DNA from: Chryseobacterium foetidum
GTDB taxonomy: Bacteria > Bacteroidota > Bacteroidia > Flavobacteriales > Weeksellaceae
NCBI RefSeq assembly: GCF_025457425.1
Contig: NZ_JAMXIA010000001.1
Span: forward strand, 62,001 to 126,000
Length of the DNA stretch: 64,000 nt
Direction of reading: 5' to 3'
Shown: one piece after another, positions 26,628-35,901 of the stretch
Layout: each line of letters opens with the position of its first letter
Position numbering within the stretch: the stretch's first letter is position 1
Program-made: the position numbers and the translations under genes
Notes under the pieces: model-generated
The model's database searches: none
What the model was told of the DNA's origin: nothing
Seen by the model: only the letters and a program-made list of their open reading frames with translations

Positions 26628-27806
26628 TTAAAATGCATTAAAGCCGGTAATATCCAATCCCGTAATCAGCAAATGAACATCGTGTGTTCCTTCGTAAGTG
26701 ATTACAGATTCTAAATTGGCAGCGTGACGCATCATCGGGAATTCGCCCATGATTCCCATTCCACCAAGGATCTGTCTTGATTCTCTGGCAATATCAATCG
26801 CCATTTTTACATTATTTCTTTTTGCCATGGAAATCTGAGCCGGACTTGCCTTATGGTCATTTTTAAGATTTCCTAACTGTAGACAAAGCAATTGTGCCTT
26901 TGTAATTTCCGTTAAAAATTCAGCCAGCTTTTTCTGCTGCAACTGAAATGAGCCAACCGGTTTACCAAACTGTTTTCTTTCTTTAGAATACTGAACAGCA
27001 GTACAGTAGCAATCAATTGCTGCACCAATTACGCCCCATGAAATTCCGTAACGTGCAGAATTTAAACAGGATAAGGGTCCTTTTAATCCCGTAACGTTGG
27101 GTAATAAATTTTCTTTCGGAACTTTCACATCATTAAAAACCAATTCACCTGTTTTTGAAGCTCTCAAACTCCATTTGTTATGCGTTTCCGGTGTGGTAAA
27201 GCCTTCCATTCCTCTTTCCACGATTAATCCCTGTACTTTTCCTTCTTCATTTTTTGCCCAAATCACGGCAATATCGCAAAGTGGTGAATTGGTAATCCAC
27301 ATTTTGGCGCCGTTCAAAAGATAATGATCTCCCATATCTTTGAAATAGGTTTCCATTGAGCCTGGATCTGAACCATGATTAGGCTCAGTAAGACCGAAAG
27401 AACCGATCATTTCACCTGATGCAAGTTTAGGTAAATATTTCTTTTTTTGTTCTTCAGAACCGAATTCATTAATCGGAAACATCACCAGAGAACTCTGAAC
27501 AGAAGCTGCAGAACGCACAGCAGAATCTCCTCTTTCCAGTTCCAGCATAATCAATCCGTAAGAAATCTGGTCAAGACCCGAACCGCCGTACTCTTCAGGA
27601 ATATAAGGTCCCAAAGCCCCGATTTTCCCCAGTTCTTTCATTAAATTTGGTAAATCAGTGTGATTTTGTGCTGCCTGATCGATATTTGGCATCACGAAAC
27701 TTTCTACCCAATCCCGTACGGATTGTCTGATAAGCTTGTGTTCATCGGTAAGGAAAGCATCAATTCCAAAATAATCTGGTATGCTGGTAAGCGGATAATA
27801 TGACAT
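26628..27806 (-). CDS. Acyl-CoA dehydrogenase, glutaryl-CoA dehydrogenase-like
   Basis: 392 residues. It has the FAD-dependent acyl-CoA dehydrogenase fold with the catalytic Glu372 in TYEGTHDVHLLITG. RSAASVQSSLVM preserves the Arg and Ser that contact the glutaryl carboxylate in glutaryl-CoA dehydrogenases, and ARYGISWGVIGAAIDCY is also the GCDH form. It probably oxidises and decarboxylates glutaryl-CoA to crotonyl-CoA in lysine or tryptophan breakdown. A SSL of normal length, with no targeting signal. It is transcribed alone. Confidence 0.87.
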   Translation of the reverse strand: MSYYPLTSIPDYFGIDAFLTDEHKLIRQSVRDWVESFVMPNIDQAAQNHTDLPNLMKELGKIGALGPYIPEEYGGSGLDQISYGLIMLELERGDSAVRSAASVQSSLVMFPINEFGSEEQKKKYLPKLASGEMIGSFGLTEPNHGSDPGSMETYFKDMGDHYLLNGAKMWITNSPLCDIAVIWAKNEEGKVQGLIVERGMEGFTTPETHNKWSLRASKTGELVFNDVKVPKENLLPNVTGLKGPLSCLNSARYGISWGVIGAAIDCYCTAVQYSKERKQFGKPVGSFQLQQKKLAEFLTEITKAQLLCLQLGNLKNDHKASPAQISMAKRNNVKMAIDIARESRQILGGMGIMGEFPMMRHAANLESVITYEGTHDVHLLITGLDITGFNAF

Positions 27807-27887
27807 AAAAATTTGTTTTTCTAAAAATAAGATTTTTTAGACAGTGACAAAAAAATAATAGGTCATAATGATGAAAGAGATTGAAAT

Positions 27888-28676
27888 TTAAATAAAATCT
27901 TCCTCCAAAAAAGTATAAGGCTTTGATTTTGAATGGTATTTTTCTATAAATTTATAGAGGTAAGGCGCTTTGTTTGCTGAACCATCGTATAATTTTTCCA
28001 GTCTTTCAAGCATATTCATGCTCAAAATTTTTCGCTGAAAATTGTTTCTTCTGAAAGTTTCGCCCAAAATTGTTTCGTAAAGACTCTGCAAATCTTTCAT
28101 TGTAAATTTTTCCGGAAGCAAATTGGAAGCTGCTACTTGGGTATCGATGTTATCCCTCAGAAATTCCAGTCCGGATCTGATAATTCTGTCATGATCAAAT
28201 GCCATCTGCGGAAGCTTGTCTACCTCAAACCATGCACAGGATTCGTTAAAAGCATCGGCGAAGGTGTTGGCAAGAGAATAATCGATCAAACTGCAGTATG
28301 CAACGGTGATAAAGCGCTGTAAAATCCAATGGTTTTCGGTGACATCAAGACCTTTGTTCTGAATTAAAGTTTTATGAACATTATTTTCGGTACGGCTCAT
28401 CCTTCCAAAAGTATGAAACTGTTCCAGAAAAATGTCTTTAAGATGCGTTCTTTCCAACAAAACTCTCGCAGCGGCATCGCGAAGATCTTCATCCAAAAAA
28501 ACAAAACCTCCGGGAAGAGAATACAGATCAAGATCGTGGTATTTTAAAAGCAAAACCTTCAGGATACCGTCATGAAAACCAAAAATAGTACAGTCTACCG
28601 ACAGGTTTGGGATAAAATCTTTACTGTCGATAAGTTCTTTTAAAGTTTCAATGTTTTTATTATGATCTGTTTTCAT
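27888..28676 (-). CDS. Nudix-type (NrtR/AraR-like) transcriptional regulator of the glucan locus
   Basis: 262 residues. Residues ~22-150 form a Nudix domain; the box starts LPGGFVFLDEDLRDAAARVL (53-73) and keeps GX5E and the Arg but has VLLERTHL in place of REUXEEXG, so hydrolysis is unlikely. The C-terminal ~100 residues are a winged helix (TMKDLQSLYETILGETF, NNFQRKIL), as in NrtR and the Bacteroidota sugar regulator AraR. It lies 22 bp after the MFS transporter gene, which is divergent from SusC, so it probably senses a sugar from the substrate and controls this locus. Ligand inferred, not shown. Confidence 0.85.
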   Translation of the reverse strand: MKTDHNKNIETLKELIDSKDFIPNLSVDCTIFGFHDGILKVLLLKYHDLDLYSLPGGFVFLDEDLRDAAARVLLERTHLKDIFLEQFHTFGRMSRTENNVHKTLIQNKGLDVTENHWILQRFITVAYCSLIDYSLANTFADAFNESCAWFEVDKLPQMAFDHDRIIRSGLEFLRDNIDTQVAASNLLPEKFTMKDLQSLYETILGETFRRNNFQRKILSMNMLERLEKLYDGSANKAPYLYKFIEKYHSKSKPYTFLEEDFI

Positions 28677-28697
28677 GCTGTAAAAATAAAATTATTT

Positions 28698-29882
28698 CTA
28701 ATACTTTTGATTAATGAACTTAAAAAATGAAAATCCGAATATAAAAACTATGGTCACCGCTGTAAAAATAAAAACTGCGTAATAATTTAGCATTTCATTT
28801 TCAAACAAAACCGAAATCAAAGCAGAGCTTGCCGAACTTCCCAAAGATGAAAAAATCACGATAATGGAAGTAAGCACATTCACTTTTTCTTTATCTGCAG
28901 AAGAAATCATTTTCGAATTGGCAACGGGATAGAGTGGTGCCAGAAAAAATCCTATGACCGGAAAAATAAACATCAGAACCGAAGATTTGTCATCATCTGT
29001 AAATTGAATTAAAATAATCAGAAGTAAAATCAGCAAAACCATACAAACGCAGAAATAGAAATATTTAGATAAATCAAATTTTCTGATCATCTGAGCAGTA
29101 AAAATTCGTCCCAGATAACTGAAAACTGCCAAAAAAGATGTCGCCTGTAGTGCAAAAAAAGAATCGACGCCCAAATGATTTTTATAATAGGAAGGTAACC
29201 ACGAATTGAAACTCTGTTCGGTAAAGACGATAAAAAAAAGCAAGCAAAAAAAAGCAATGAACGCAGGTTTGCCAAAACCTTTGAAGTCGGGGAGAAGTGT
29301 CGTGCTTTTGTTTTCTGTTTCGCTAATTTCTGTTTTCATAAAAAGATAAACTGTGAAAAAACTGATAAGAGAAATTCCAAAAAAACCAAATTTCCAGAAT
29401 TCACCATATTCGCTTGAAATAAGCCATCCGAAGCCGGTGTTAACCACAAAAATTCCAATCATAAATGAGGCTTCGACGCTGCTCATGGTTTTCGTTAAAG
29501 TTTTCTCGTCAAAAATATTATGCTTAATAATATTGTATACGCAGATTTTACCCAACGCAAAACAGGCCCCAATAATGGCAAACCATAATTTATAAAACCA
29601 AAAAACCTGCACAAACGGTAAAATTAAGGAGCAAACCGCCACAATCATCAGTGCTGAGATAATTGAAGTCTTAGTCCCGATTTTACTGATAAAACTTACC
29701 GCAAAAATAGAAATCAGGGCAATCGGAAGATCTTTGAAAGCCTCTAACAGCCCCAGTTTATTATATGAAATGTTCTCTTCTGAAAGCTGAAGAATGATTA
29801 TTCCCATACAGTTCAGAACCATCGAGAAAATGAGGAAGGTCAGTTTCAGCGGAAGTGTTATTTTACGGAGGTTGGTCGCCAT
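28698..29882 (-). CDS. MFS sugar transporter
   Basis: 394 residues with about 12 membrane helices in two halves, starting LPLKLTFLIFSMVLNCMGIII. Arg/Lys/Asp-bearing loops (SKIGTKTS, RIFTAQMIRKFDL) fit the Major Facilitator Superfamily. It is divergent from the SusC gene and shares a ~177-bp promoter region. Expected role: uptake of glucose or short oligosaccharides released by the secreted hydrolases. Substrate is inferred from context. Confidence 0.85.
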   Translation of the reverse strand: MATNLRKITLPLKLTFLIFSMVLNCMGIIILQLSEENISYNKLGLLEAFKDLPIALISIFAVSFISKIGTKTSIISALMIVAVCSLILPFVQVFWFYKLWFAIIGACFALGKICVYNIIKHNIFDEKTLTKTMSSVEASFMIGIFVVNTGFGWLISSEYGEFWKFGFFGISLISFFTVYLFMKTEISETENKSTTLLPDFKGFGKPAFIAFFCLLFFIVFTEQSFNSWLPSYYKNHLGVDSFFALQATSFLAVFSYLGRIFTAQMIRKFDLSKYFYFCVCMVLLILLLIILIQFTDDDKSSVLMFIFPVIGFFLAPLYPVANSKMISSADKEKVNVLTSIIVIFSSLGSSASSALISVLFENEMLNYYAVFIFTAVTIVFIFGFSFFKFINQKY

Positions 29883-30026
29883 TTTGGGATTAAATTACTT
29901 ATCTTTTCTACTTAAAATCTTAAAAATCCGAAGAATCTGTGTTCTCATAATACCCAAAAATAAAAGAAATATCAAAATAATGATGAAAAATATATTAACT
30001 ATTCAAAAAAAATAATATTTTTATTG

Positions 30027-30039
30027 TCTCAATTTGAGA
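30027..30039. promoter_or_regulatory. Candidate operator upstream of SusC
   Basis: TCTCAATTTGAGA is a perfect 6-1-6 palindrome 20 bp before the SusC start, in the region shared with the MFS-regulator operon. It is a candidate site for the Nudix-type regulator. A single copy and short length make this weak. Confidence 0.3.
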
Positions 30040-30059
30040 ATTAAAAACTATCATATAAT

Positions 30060-32843
30060 ATGAATGTAAAAATATCAAGAAGTTTGGGAATCATTGCCGC
30101 AGTTTATTTCACGGCAAATTTCAATGCACAGACAACCCCAAAAGATACTGTTCAGAAAGAGCAGAAGATTGAGGAAGTTGTGGTGATTGGGTATGGTTCG
30201 GTAAAAAAATCAAACCTTACGAGCGCCGTTTCTACCGTAAAAGCCGAAACATTTGATGACAGACCGATCTACAATGTTGGGCAGGCCTTACAGGGAAATG
30301 CGGCCGGTGTGAATGTAATTCAGTCTTCCGGAAAGCCAGGTGCTGCAATTGATGTGAAAATCAGAGGAAATAATTCTATCTCGTCAAGTGTGAATCCGCT
30401 TTACGTAGTTGATGGAATTCAGACTTTTGACATCAGCGGAATCAATCCGGATGATATTACCGACATGACGATTCTGAAAGATGCAACTTCGGCAGCAATC
30501 TACGGGATCAACGGTTCTTCCGGAGTTGTGATTGTAACGACTAAAAGAGGTAAAGCCAACAAACCACAATTAGCATTTAATGCTTATTGGGGAATGTCTA
30601 AAACCGTGAACAATATTGATGTTTTAAATTTAGATCAGTATAAAGCGCTGATGGGAGAAATAAATCCTTCCTATCTTACAACGATTAATAATCCCCGATA
30701 TGCGGGTATCAATACCAACTGGAGAGACGAAGTTTTCAGAACCGGTTTTGATCAGAATTACAATGTAAACTATTCTTTTGGTAACGAAAAAGTGAGAGCT
30801 TACACCGCATTAGGTTATCAGGGAATTGACGGAATTATTGATCCAGCGAGATTCGACAGAGTTTCAGCGAAGGTTAATTTAGATGCAAAAATTACCAATT
30901 GGCTGAAACTGACGGGTAATTTTAATTATATCAATACAACGCTTAAAAATACCAATGACAATTTAGGTACATCAAGAGGTGGGGTTATTTTAAGTGCTTT
31001 AAATACGCCTTCATTTTTACCGATTTACGGTAGTCAGCTTGCTGTAAGAGAAACGGATACCAATGGAAATTATCTGGATGGTTACAAAGACGGTCAGTTT
31101 GCGTTGAACCCATTCCAGTCTTCATGGGAAAACCCGGTAGCTTATCAATCAAGAAAAAATGAAACACAAACTCAGCGTTTCATGAGTAATTTAGGATTGG
31201 AAGTTAATTTACTCAAAAACTTAGTCTGGAAGCCAACTGTATCATTTGATTTAATTGATGTTACCAATGACCAGTTTACAGATGGTTATCAAACAAGTTA
31301 CGGAAGACAGCAAAAAGGAATTGGTGGTAAATATTTATCGACTTACCAGGATATGAATATTGAAAATACATTAACGTATACAATAAAATCTGGTGTTCAC
31401 GATTTGGCTTTGTTGGGAGGAAATCAGATTCATGAAAAAAGAAATTCATGGAATAATTTTGAAGGAAACAATTTTCCTGAAGGTACCACATTCTTTGATT
31501 ATAATACAGTAATCGACAACAAAAGAGAAACGCTTGTAAAAGAACATTTGCGTGAGCTTTCATTCTTTGGAAGAGCATTATATACTTATGATAACAAATA
31601 TACCATCATGGGAGTGTTCAGATACAACGGTAGTTCAGCATTGGCACCGGGAAATAAATGGGGATTCTTCCCGGGAGTTTCAGGAGCATGGACGGTTTCC
31701 AATGAAGATTTCATGGCAGACAGCAAAATTTTTTCAGAATTAAAAATACGAGGAGGATGGGGACAAAGTGGTAACGCATCTGGAATTCCGCCGTATTCTC
31801 ATTATAATCTGGAAAGAATTTCACGTTTAGGTCCGGATGGTGTTTGGTTCAGCCAACAATGGGATAGTAGCGACCTGGGTTGGGAGAAGACGACAGATGC
31901 GAATGTCGGTATTGATTTTGGCTTTCTGAATAACAGAATTAGATTAAGTGCGGATGCTTACAAAAGAAAAACAAAAGATTTAATTGTTCCTATTTCATTT
32001 GAAAGTGCGGGTATCGGAAATATACTTAAGAATATTGGAAGCATGGAAAATCAGGGATTAGAATTTGCCCTGAACACACAGAATTTCAAAGGAGAAAACT
32101 TTAACTGGAACACCAACTTCAATATTTCATTCACGAAAAATAAGGTTTTAAATTTAAATTACAGACCGAATATCGATGTGGCAAATATCGAAACCGTAGG
32201 AGCCAACTTAGTTAGATTTACACCAGGTCAGGCAATTAGTTCATTTTATGGCTATCAGGTGAGTCATGTCGATTCGCAAACGGGTGATTTGGTATATAAA
32301 GACAATAATGGGAATGGAATTTTTGATCCCAACGACAGAACAATAATTGGAAATCCAAATCCTGATTTTAGTTTTGGTTTCAGTAATAATTTCTCTTATA
32401 AAAACTTTTATTTAGATGTTTTGGTGACAGGATCTTACGGAGGTGAAATTTACAATGCTTCAAGATTTGATCTTGAAATGATGAACGATTTTAAAAACCA
32501 GTCTGCAGTCGTTTTAAACAGATGGACTACCCCTGGGCAAATCACTAACACACCAAGGGCAAATTCTACCAGCTCACAATATGTTTCAGACAGATTTGTA
32601 GAAGACGGCTCATTTATTAAAATTAAAAGTGCTACACTTGGGTATAATTTCTTAAGTCCATTTAAAGGTGTGAGCAAGATAAATCTTTATGTTACCGGAC
32701 AAAATCTGGTAACCTGGACAGATTACACTGGATTTGATCCGGAAGTAAATGCATTCAACACTACAAACGGAGTTTCTGGTGTAGATTACGGAACTTATCC
32801 TCAGGTAAGAACATTTATTTTCGGTCTTAAAGCTAATTTTTAA
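30060..32843 (+). CDS. SusC-like TonB-dependent outer-membrane transporter
   Basis: 927 residues with a signal peptide ending FNAQ. The TonB box-like EEVVVIGYGSVKKSNLT is followed by the plug (IYGINGSSGVVIVTTKRG) and a ~750-residue beta barrel ending in a Phe (IFGLKANF). The CarboxypepD-reg-like domain found in many SusC proteins is missing. It imports oligosaccharides across the outer membrane with SusD, 11 bp downstream. It is the first gene of the glucan PUL operon. Confidence 0.93.
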   Translation: MNVKISRSLGIIAAVYFTANFNAQTTPKDTVQKEQKIEEVVVIGYGSVKKSNLTSAVSTVKAETFDDRPIYNVGQALQGNAAGVNVIQSSGKPGAAIDVKIRGNNSISSSVNPLYVVDGIQTFDISGINPDDITDMTILKDATSAAIYGINGSSGVVIVTTKRGKANKPQLAFNAYWGMSKTVNNIDVLNLDQYKALMGEINPSYLTTINNPRYAGINTNWRDEVFRTGFDQNYNVNYSFGNEKVRAYTALGYQGIDGIIDPARFDRVSAKVNLDAKITNWLKLTGNFNYINTTLKNTNDNLGTSRGGVILSALNTPSFLPIYGSQLAVRETDTNGNYLDGYKDGQFALNPFQSSWENPVAYQSRKNETQTQRFMSNLGLEVNLLKNLVWKPTVSFDLIDVTNDQFTDGYQTSYGRQQKGIGGKYLSTYQDMNIENTLTYTIKSGVHDLALLGGNQIHEKRNSWNNFEGNNFPEGTTFFDYNTVIDNKRETLVKEHLRELSFFGRALYTYDNKYTIMGVFRYNGSSALAPGNKWGFFPGVSGAWTVSNEDFMADSKIFSELKIRGGWGQSGNASGIPPYSHYNLERISRLGPDGVWFSQQWDSSDLGWEKTTDANVGIDFGFLNNRIRLSADAYKRKTKDLIVPISFESAGIGNILKNIGSMENQGLEFALNTQNFKGENFNWNTNFNISFTKNKVLNLNYRPNIDVANIETVGANLVRFTPGQAISSFYGYQVSHVDSQTGDLVYKDNNGNGIFDPNDRTIIGNPNPDFSFGFSNNFSYKNFYLDVLVTGSYGGEIYNASRFDLEMMNDFKNQSAVVLNRWTTPGQITNTPRANSTSSQYVSDRFVEDGSFIKIKSATLGYNFLSPFKGVSKINLYVTGQNLVTWTDYTGFDPEVNAFNTTNGVSGVDYGTYPQVRTFIFGLKANF

Positions 32844-32854
32844 TTAAAATTCTC

Positions 32855-34318
32855 ATGAAAATCAACAAAACAATATATTATTTTTTGCTTGGAGCAACTT
32901 TAACAGTTGGAACAACTTCTTGCAGTGATTATTTAGATACAGAGCCACTTACAGACAGAGCAGTGCCAAATAATGATACGCCTTATACAAAGGCAGATGA
33001 AGCGGAAGGTTTGATGACGGTGATCTACACAGATTTGGGTAACGAATACTGGCAATTGGATTATTTTTTTAATGGTGATGCTCAAACCGATGTAGCTCAT
33101 GCCGGAAGTGATAATATTCAGAATTTTCAAATTGATGAGTACAGAATTATCGCAACCAATTCAAACGTCAACAGAGACTGGAATTATTTGTTCAGATTTA
33201 TCAACAATTGTAATAAAGTTCTGAATTATGTAGATAACATTCCAGATCCCGCACTAACAAATGCGCGTAGATCTGAAATGAAGGCTGAAGCTGCGATTAT
33301 GAGAGCGATGTATAACTTTCATGGCGTACAACTATGGGGCGACTTCCCTTTGGTTACCAAAGCAGTAGTGGGGGTAAATGCAGATAATTTTGATGAAGTT
33401 TACAGTCAGGTATATCCTGCAAGAAAGCCAGTTAATGAGGTGTATGCTCAGATAATTTCAGATTTGGAGGGAGCTTTGGCGAGTGCACCTGCAAGTTCAA
33501 ATAAATACAGAGCTACAAGAGGTTTAGCCTTATCTTTATTGGCAAAAGTGTACGCAACAAAACCAAATCCGGATTACGCAAAAGTCTTAGACTACACAAC
33601 GCAGTTAATGGGACAAGGATATTCTTTGCTTCCAAATTACGACCATCTTTTTGACGGGGCTCATGAAGCTAATGCAGAATCCATTTTTGAATCCAATGGA
33701 AACGCAGGAACGATTTGGGCTTGGGGATCATCTATGTTTTTCGGCACAGACTGGAAAAAATTCAATACCCCTTCTTATGATTTGGTAAATACTTTTAATA
33801 CAGAAAACGACTTGGTCAGAAAAAATTCAAGCATTTGGGTTTCTCCTACCACCGTTGACTGGTCAGATAACTTTTGGCCGAGTTCGGCATTTCCTTTTAT
33901 GAATAAAATGAGAATCACTACAGGTCATCAGAATTTCTATGTGATGCGTTACGCAGATTTACTTTTGATAAGAGCTGAAGCATTAGTGCGTCAGGGAAAT
34001 TTCACGGATGCTGCAACTTTGGTTAATCAGGTAAGAGCAAGAGCCAACTCAGGTTTAACACCGGTTACCATTGCAAATACCGACGATGGAATTAATAAAA
34101 TTCTTAAAGAAAGAAAACTGGAACTTGCATTTGAAGGTCACCGTTGGTTTGATCTGAAACGGACAGGAAAAGCAATTGAAATCCTTTCACAACAGAAAAA
34201 TGCTGCAGGAAATCTTCTACCGTATGTGAATAATTTAAATCAAAACAGATTATTATGGCCAATTCCACAAACACAGTTGGATAATAATCCCAATCTAACC
34301 CAAAACCCCGGTTACTAA
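32855..34318 (+). CDS. SusD/RagB-like starch-binding-type lipoprotein
   Basis: 487 residues. The lipobox is TSCSDYLDTEPLT, with Cys ~23. The SusD_RagB fold with TPR-like helices follows; the segment RWFDLKRTGKAIEIL near the C-terminus is characteristic. It captures oligosaccharides at the cell surface and closes over SusC. The next gene starts 2 bp after its stop, so it belongs to the same operon. Confidence 0.93.
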   Translation: MKINKTIYYFLLGATLTVGTTSCSDYLDTEPLTDRAVPNNDTPYTKADEAEGLMTVIYTDLGNEYWQLDYFFNGDAQTDVAHAGSDNIQNFQIDEYRIIATNSNVNRDWNYLFRFINNCNKVLNYVDNIPDPALTNARRSEMKAEAAIMRAMYNFHGVQLWGDFPLVTKAVVGVNADNFDEVYSQVYPARKPVNEVYAQIISDLEGALASAPASSNKYRATRGLALSLLAKVYATKPNPDYAKVLDYTTQLMGQGYSLLPNYDHLFDGAHEANAESIFESNGNAGTIWAWGSSMFFGTDWKKFNTPSYDLVNTFNTENDLVRKNSSIWVSPTTVDWSDNFWPSSAFPFMNKMRITTGHQNFYVMRYADLLLIRAEALVRQGNFTDAATLVNQVRARANSGLTPVTIANTDDGINKILKERKLELAFEGHRWFDLKRTGKAIEILSQQKNAAGNLLPYVNNLNQNRLLWPIPQTQLDNNPNLTQNPGY

Positions 34319-34320
34319 AT

Positions 34321-35751
34321 ATGTTAAAGAAAAAATCATATAGTTTCTTTTCAAAGAGTACTGCACTGCTTTTCAGCGGTGTGGTACTTTTATCTTTAGG
34401 CTCATGCACATCAACAGTTTCTACGAAAAATCAGGTTCAGTCGTGGCTTACAAAAGGCGATGAAAGCGTAAAATTACAGCAACAGCTACCCTTGGTTATT
34501 GTAAATACATCCAATAATTTTCAGAATATTGAAATTGATGACACTCAAAAGTTTCAATATATTGACGGTTTTGGGTTTACATTAACGGGCGGAAGTGTAG
34601 AAGTGATCAACCGTCTGTCTCCGTCTAAAAGAAAAGCTTTATTACATGAACTTTTCGGGAAAGATGAAAATTCTATTTCCATCAGTTATTTGAGATTAAG
34701 CATCGGCGCATCAGATCTGGATGGTGAAGTTTTTTCTTACGATGATTTGCCTCAGGGACAGACAGATCCTACTTTATCAAAATTCAGTCTGGCAAGAGAC
34801 AAAGATTTAATTGCGATGTTAAAAGTAATTTTAGCCATCAATCCGAAAATCAAAATTATTGCTGCCCCGTGGTCACCTCCGGTTTGGATGAAAGACAACG
34901 GAAAATCAATTGGAGGAAGTTTAAAACCTGAATTTTATGATACGTATGCAAAATATTTTGTCAAGTACATTCAGGGAATGGCTAAAGAAGGAATTACAAT
35001 CGATGCCGTAACTCCTCAAAACGAACCTTTGCATCCTGGAAATAATCCAAGTTTACTAATGGTTTCAGATCAGCAGAGGGATTTTATCAAGCAAAGTTTA
35101 GGACCAATTTTTAAATCCAATCAAATTAAAACTAAAATTGTCGTTTATGATCACAACTGCAACAAACCGGAATATGCCATCAATATTTTAAACGATCCTG
35201 AAGCCAATCAATACATTGACGGCTCGGCTTTTCATTTGTATGACGGCGATATTTCTGCTTTAAGCACTGTTTATAACGCTCATCCAAACAAAAATTTATA
35301 CTTCACAGAACAATGGACAGGTTCAAAAGGAACATTTGATGGAGATCTGAACTGGCATGCAAAGAATGTAGTCATCGGTTCGATGAGAAACTGGAGTAAA
35401 ATCGCCTTAGAATGGAATTTAGCCAACGATGCTGAATTCAAGCCTCATACTCAGGGCGGCTGCACCGAATGCAAAGGCGCAATTACGGTTTTAGATAAAG
35501 ACAATTTCACAAGAAACGTTGGATATTATATTATTGCTCACGCCTCGAAATTTGTTCCTGCCAACTCTCAGAGAATTTCTTCCACTCAGACAGACAATTT
35601 ATCAACGGTTGCCTTCAAAACGCCCGAAGGAAAAACGGTTTTGATTGTTCAGAATTACAGTAAGAAAGATGAAAATTTTAATATTAAATTTAAAAGTAAA
35701 ACTGCTCCGGTAAATATTCCAGCAAGTTCGGTGGCTACTTATATTTTCTAA
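34321..35751 (+). CDS. GH30 family glycoside hydrolase, probable beta-1,6-glucanase
   Basis: 476 residues. A lipoprotein signal (LLSLGSC, Cys29) suggests surface or periplasmic anchoring. The (beta/alpha)8 barrel with side beta domain has the acid/base Glu235 in TPQNEP and the nucleophile Glu330 in YFTEQWTG. The form YIDGFGFTLTGGSVEVINRL is that of GH30 enzymes (subfamily 3-like), which cut beta-1,6-glucan. It is coupled to SusD. Together with GH16 and GH3 this suggests a branched beta-1,3/1,6-glucan substrate. Confidence 0.88.
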   Translation: MLKKKSYSFFSKSTALLFSGVVLLSLGSCTSTVSTKNQVQSWLTKGDESVKLQQQLPLVIVNTSNNFQNIEIDDTQKFQYIDGFGFTLTGGSVEVINRLSPSKRKALLHELFGKDENSISISYLRLSIGASDLDGEVFSYDDLPQGQTDPTLSKFSLARDKDLIAMLKVILAINPKIKIIAAPWSPPVWMKDNGKSIGGSLKPEFYDTYAKYFVKYIQGMAKEGITIDAVTPQNEPLHPGNNPSLLMVSDQQRDFIKQSLGPIFKSNQIKTKIVVYDHNCNKPEYAINILNDPEANQYIDGSAFHLYDGDISALSTVYNAHPNKNLYFTEQWTGSKGTFDGDLNWHAKNVVIGSMRNWSKIALEWNLANDAEFKPHTQGGCTECKGAITVLDKDNFTRNVGYYIIAHASKFVPANSQRISSTQTDNLSTVAFKTPEGKTVLIVQNYSKKDENFNIKFKSKTAPVNIPASSVATYIF

Positions 35752-35759
35752 ATTTTAAA

Positions 35760-35895
35760 AGTGAAAACTTTGTGATCTTTTTTAAGTGAAATCGAAGATT
35801 CGACGAAGTCAAACGCCTTTGCGAACTTAAAAATCGACGGCATTATTTTCAAAAAAATCTTTGCGCTCTTTGCGTTAAAATTTAAGCAAAATAAA
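35760..35895. repeat. Intergenic stretch with direct TTTGCG repeats
   Basis: No gene. The segment contains CTTTGTGATCTTT, CCTTTGCGAACTT and CTTTGCGCTCTTTGCGTTAAA, which resemble a repeat family frequently seen between flavobacterial genes. It sits between GH30 and GH3. Confidence 0.4.
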
Positions 35896-35901
35896 ATTAC
35901 A

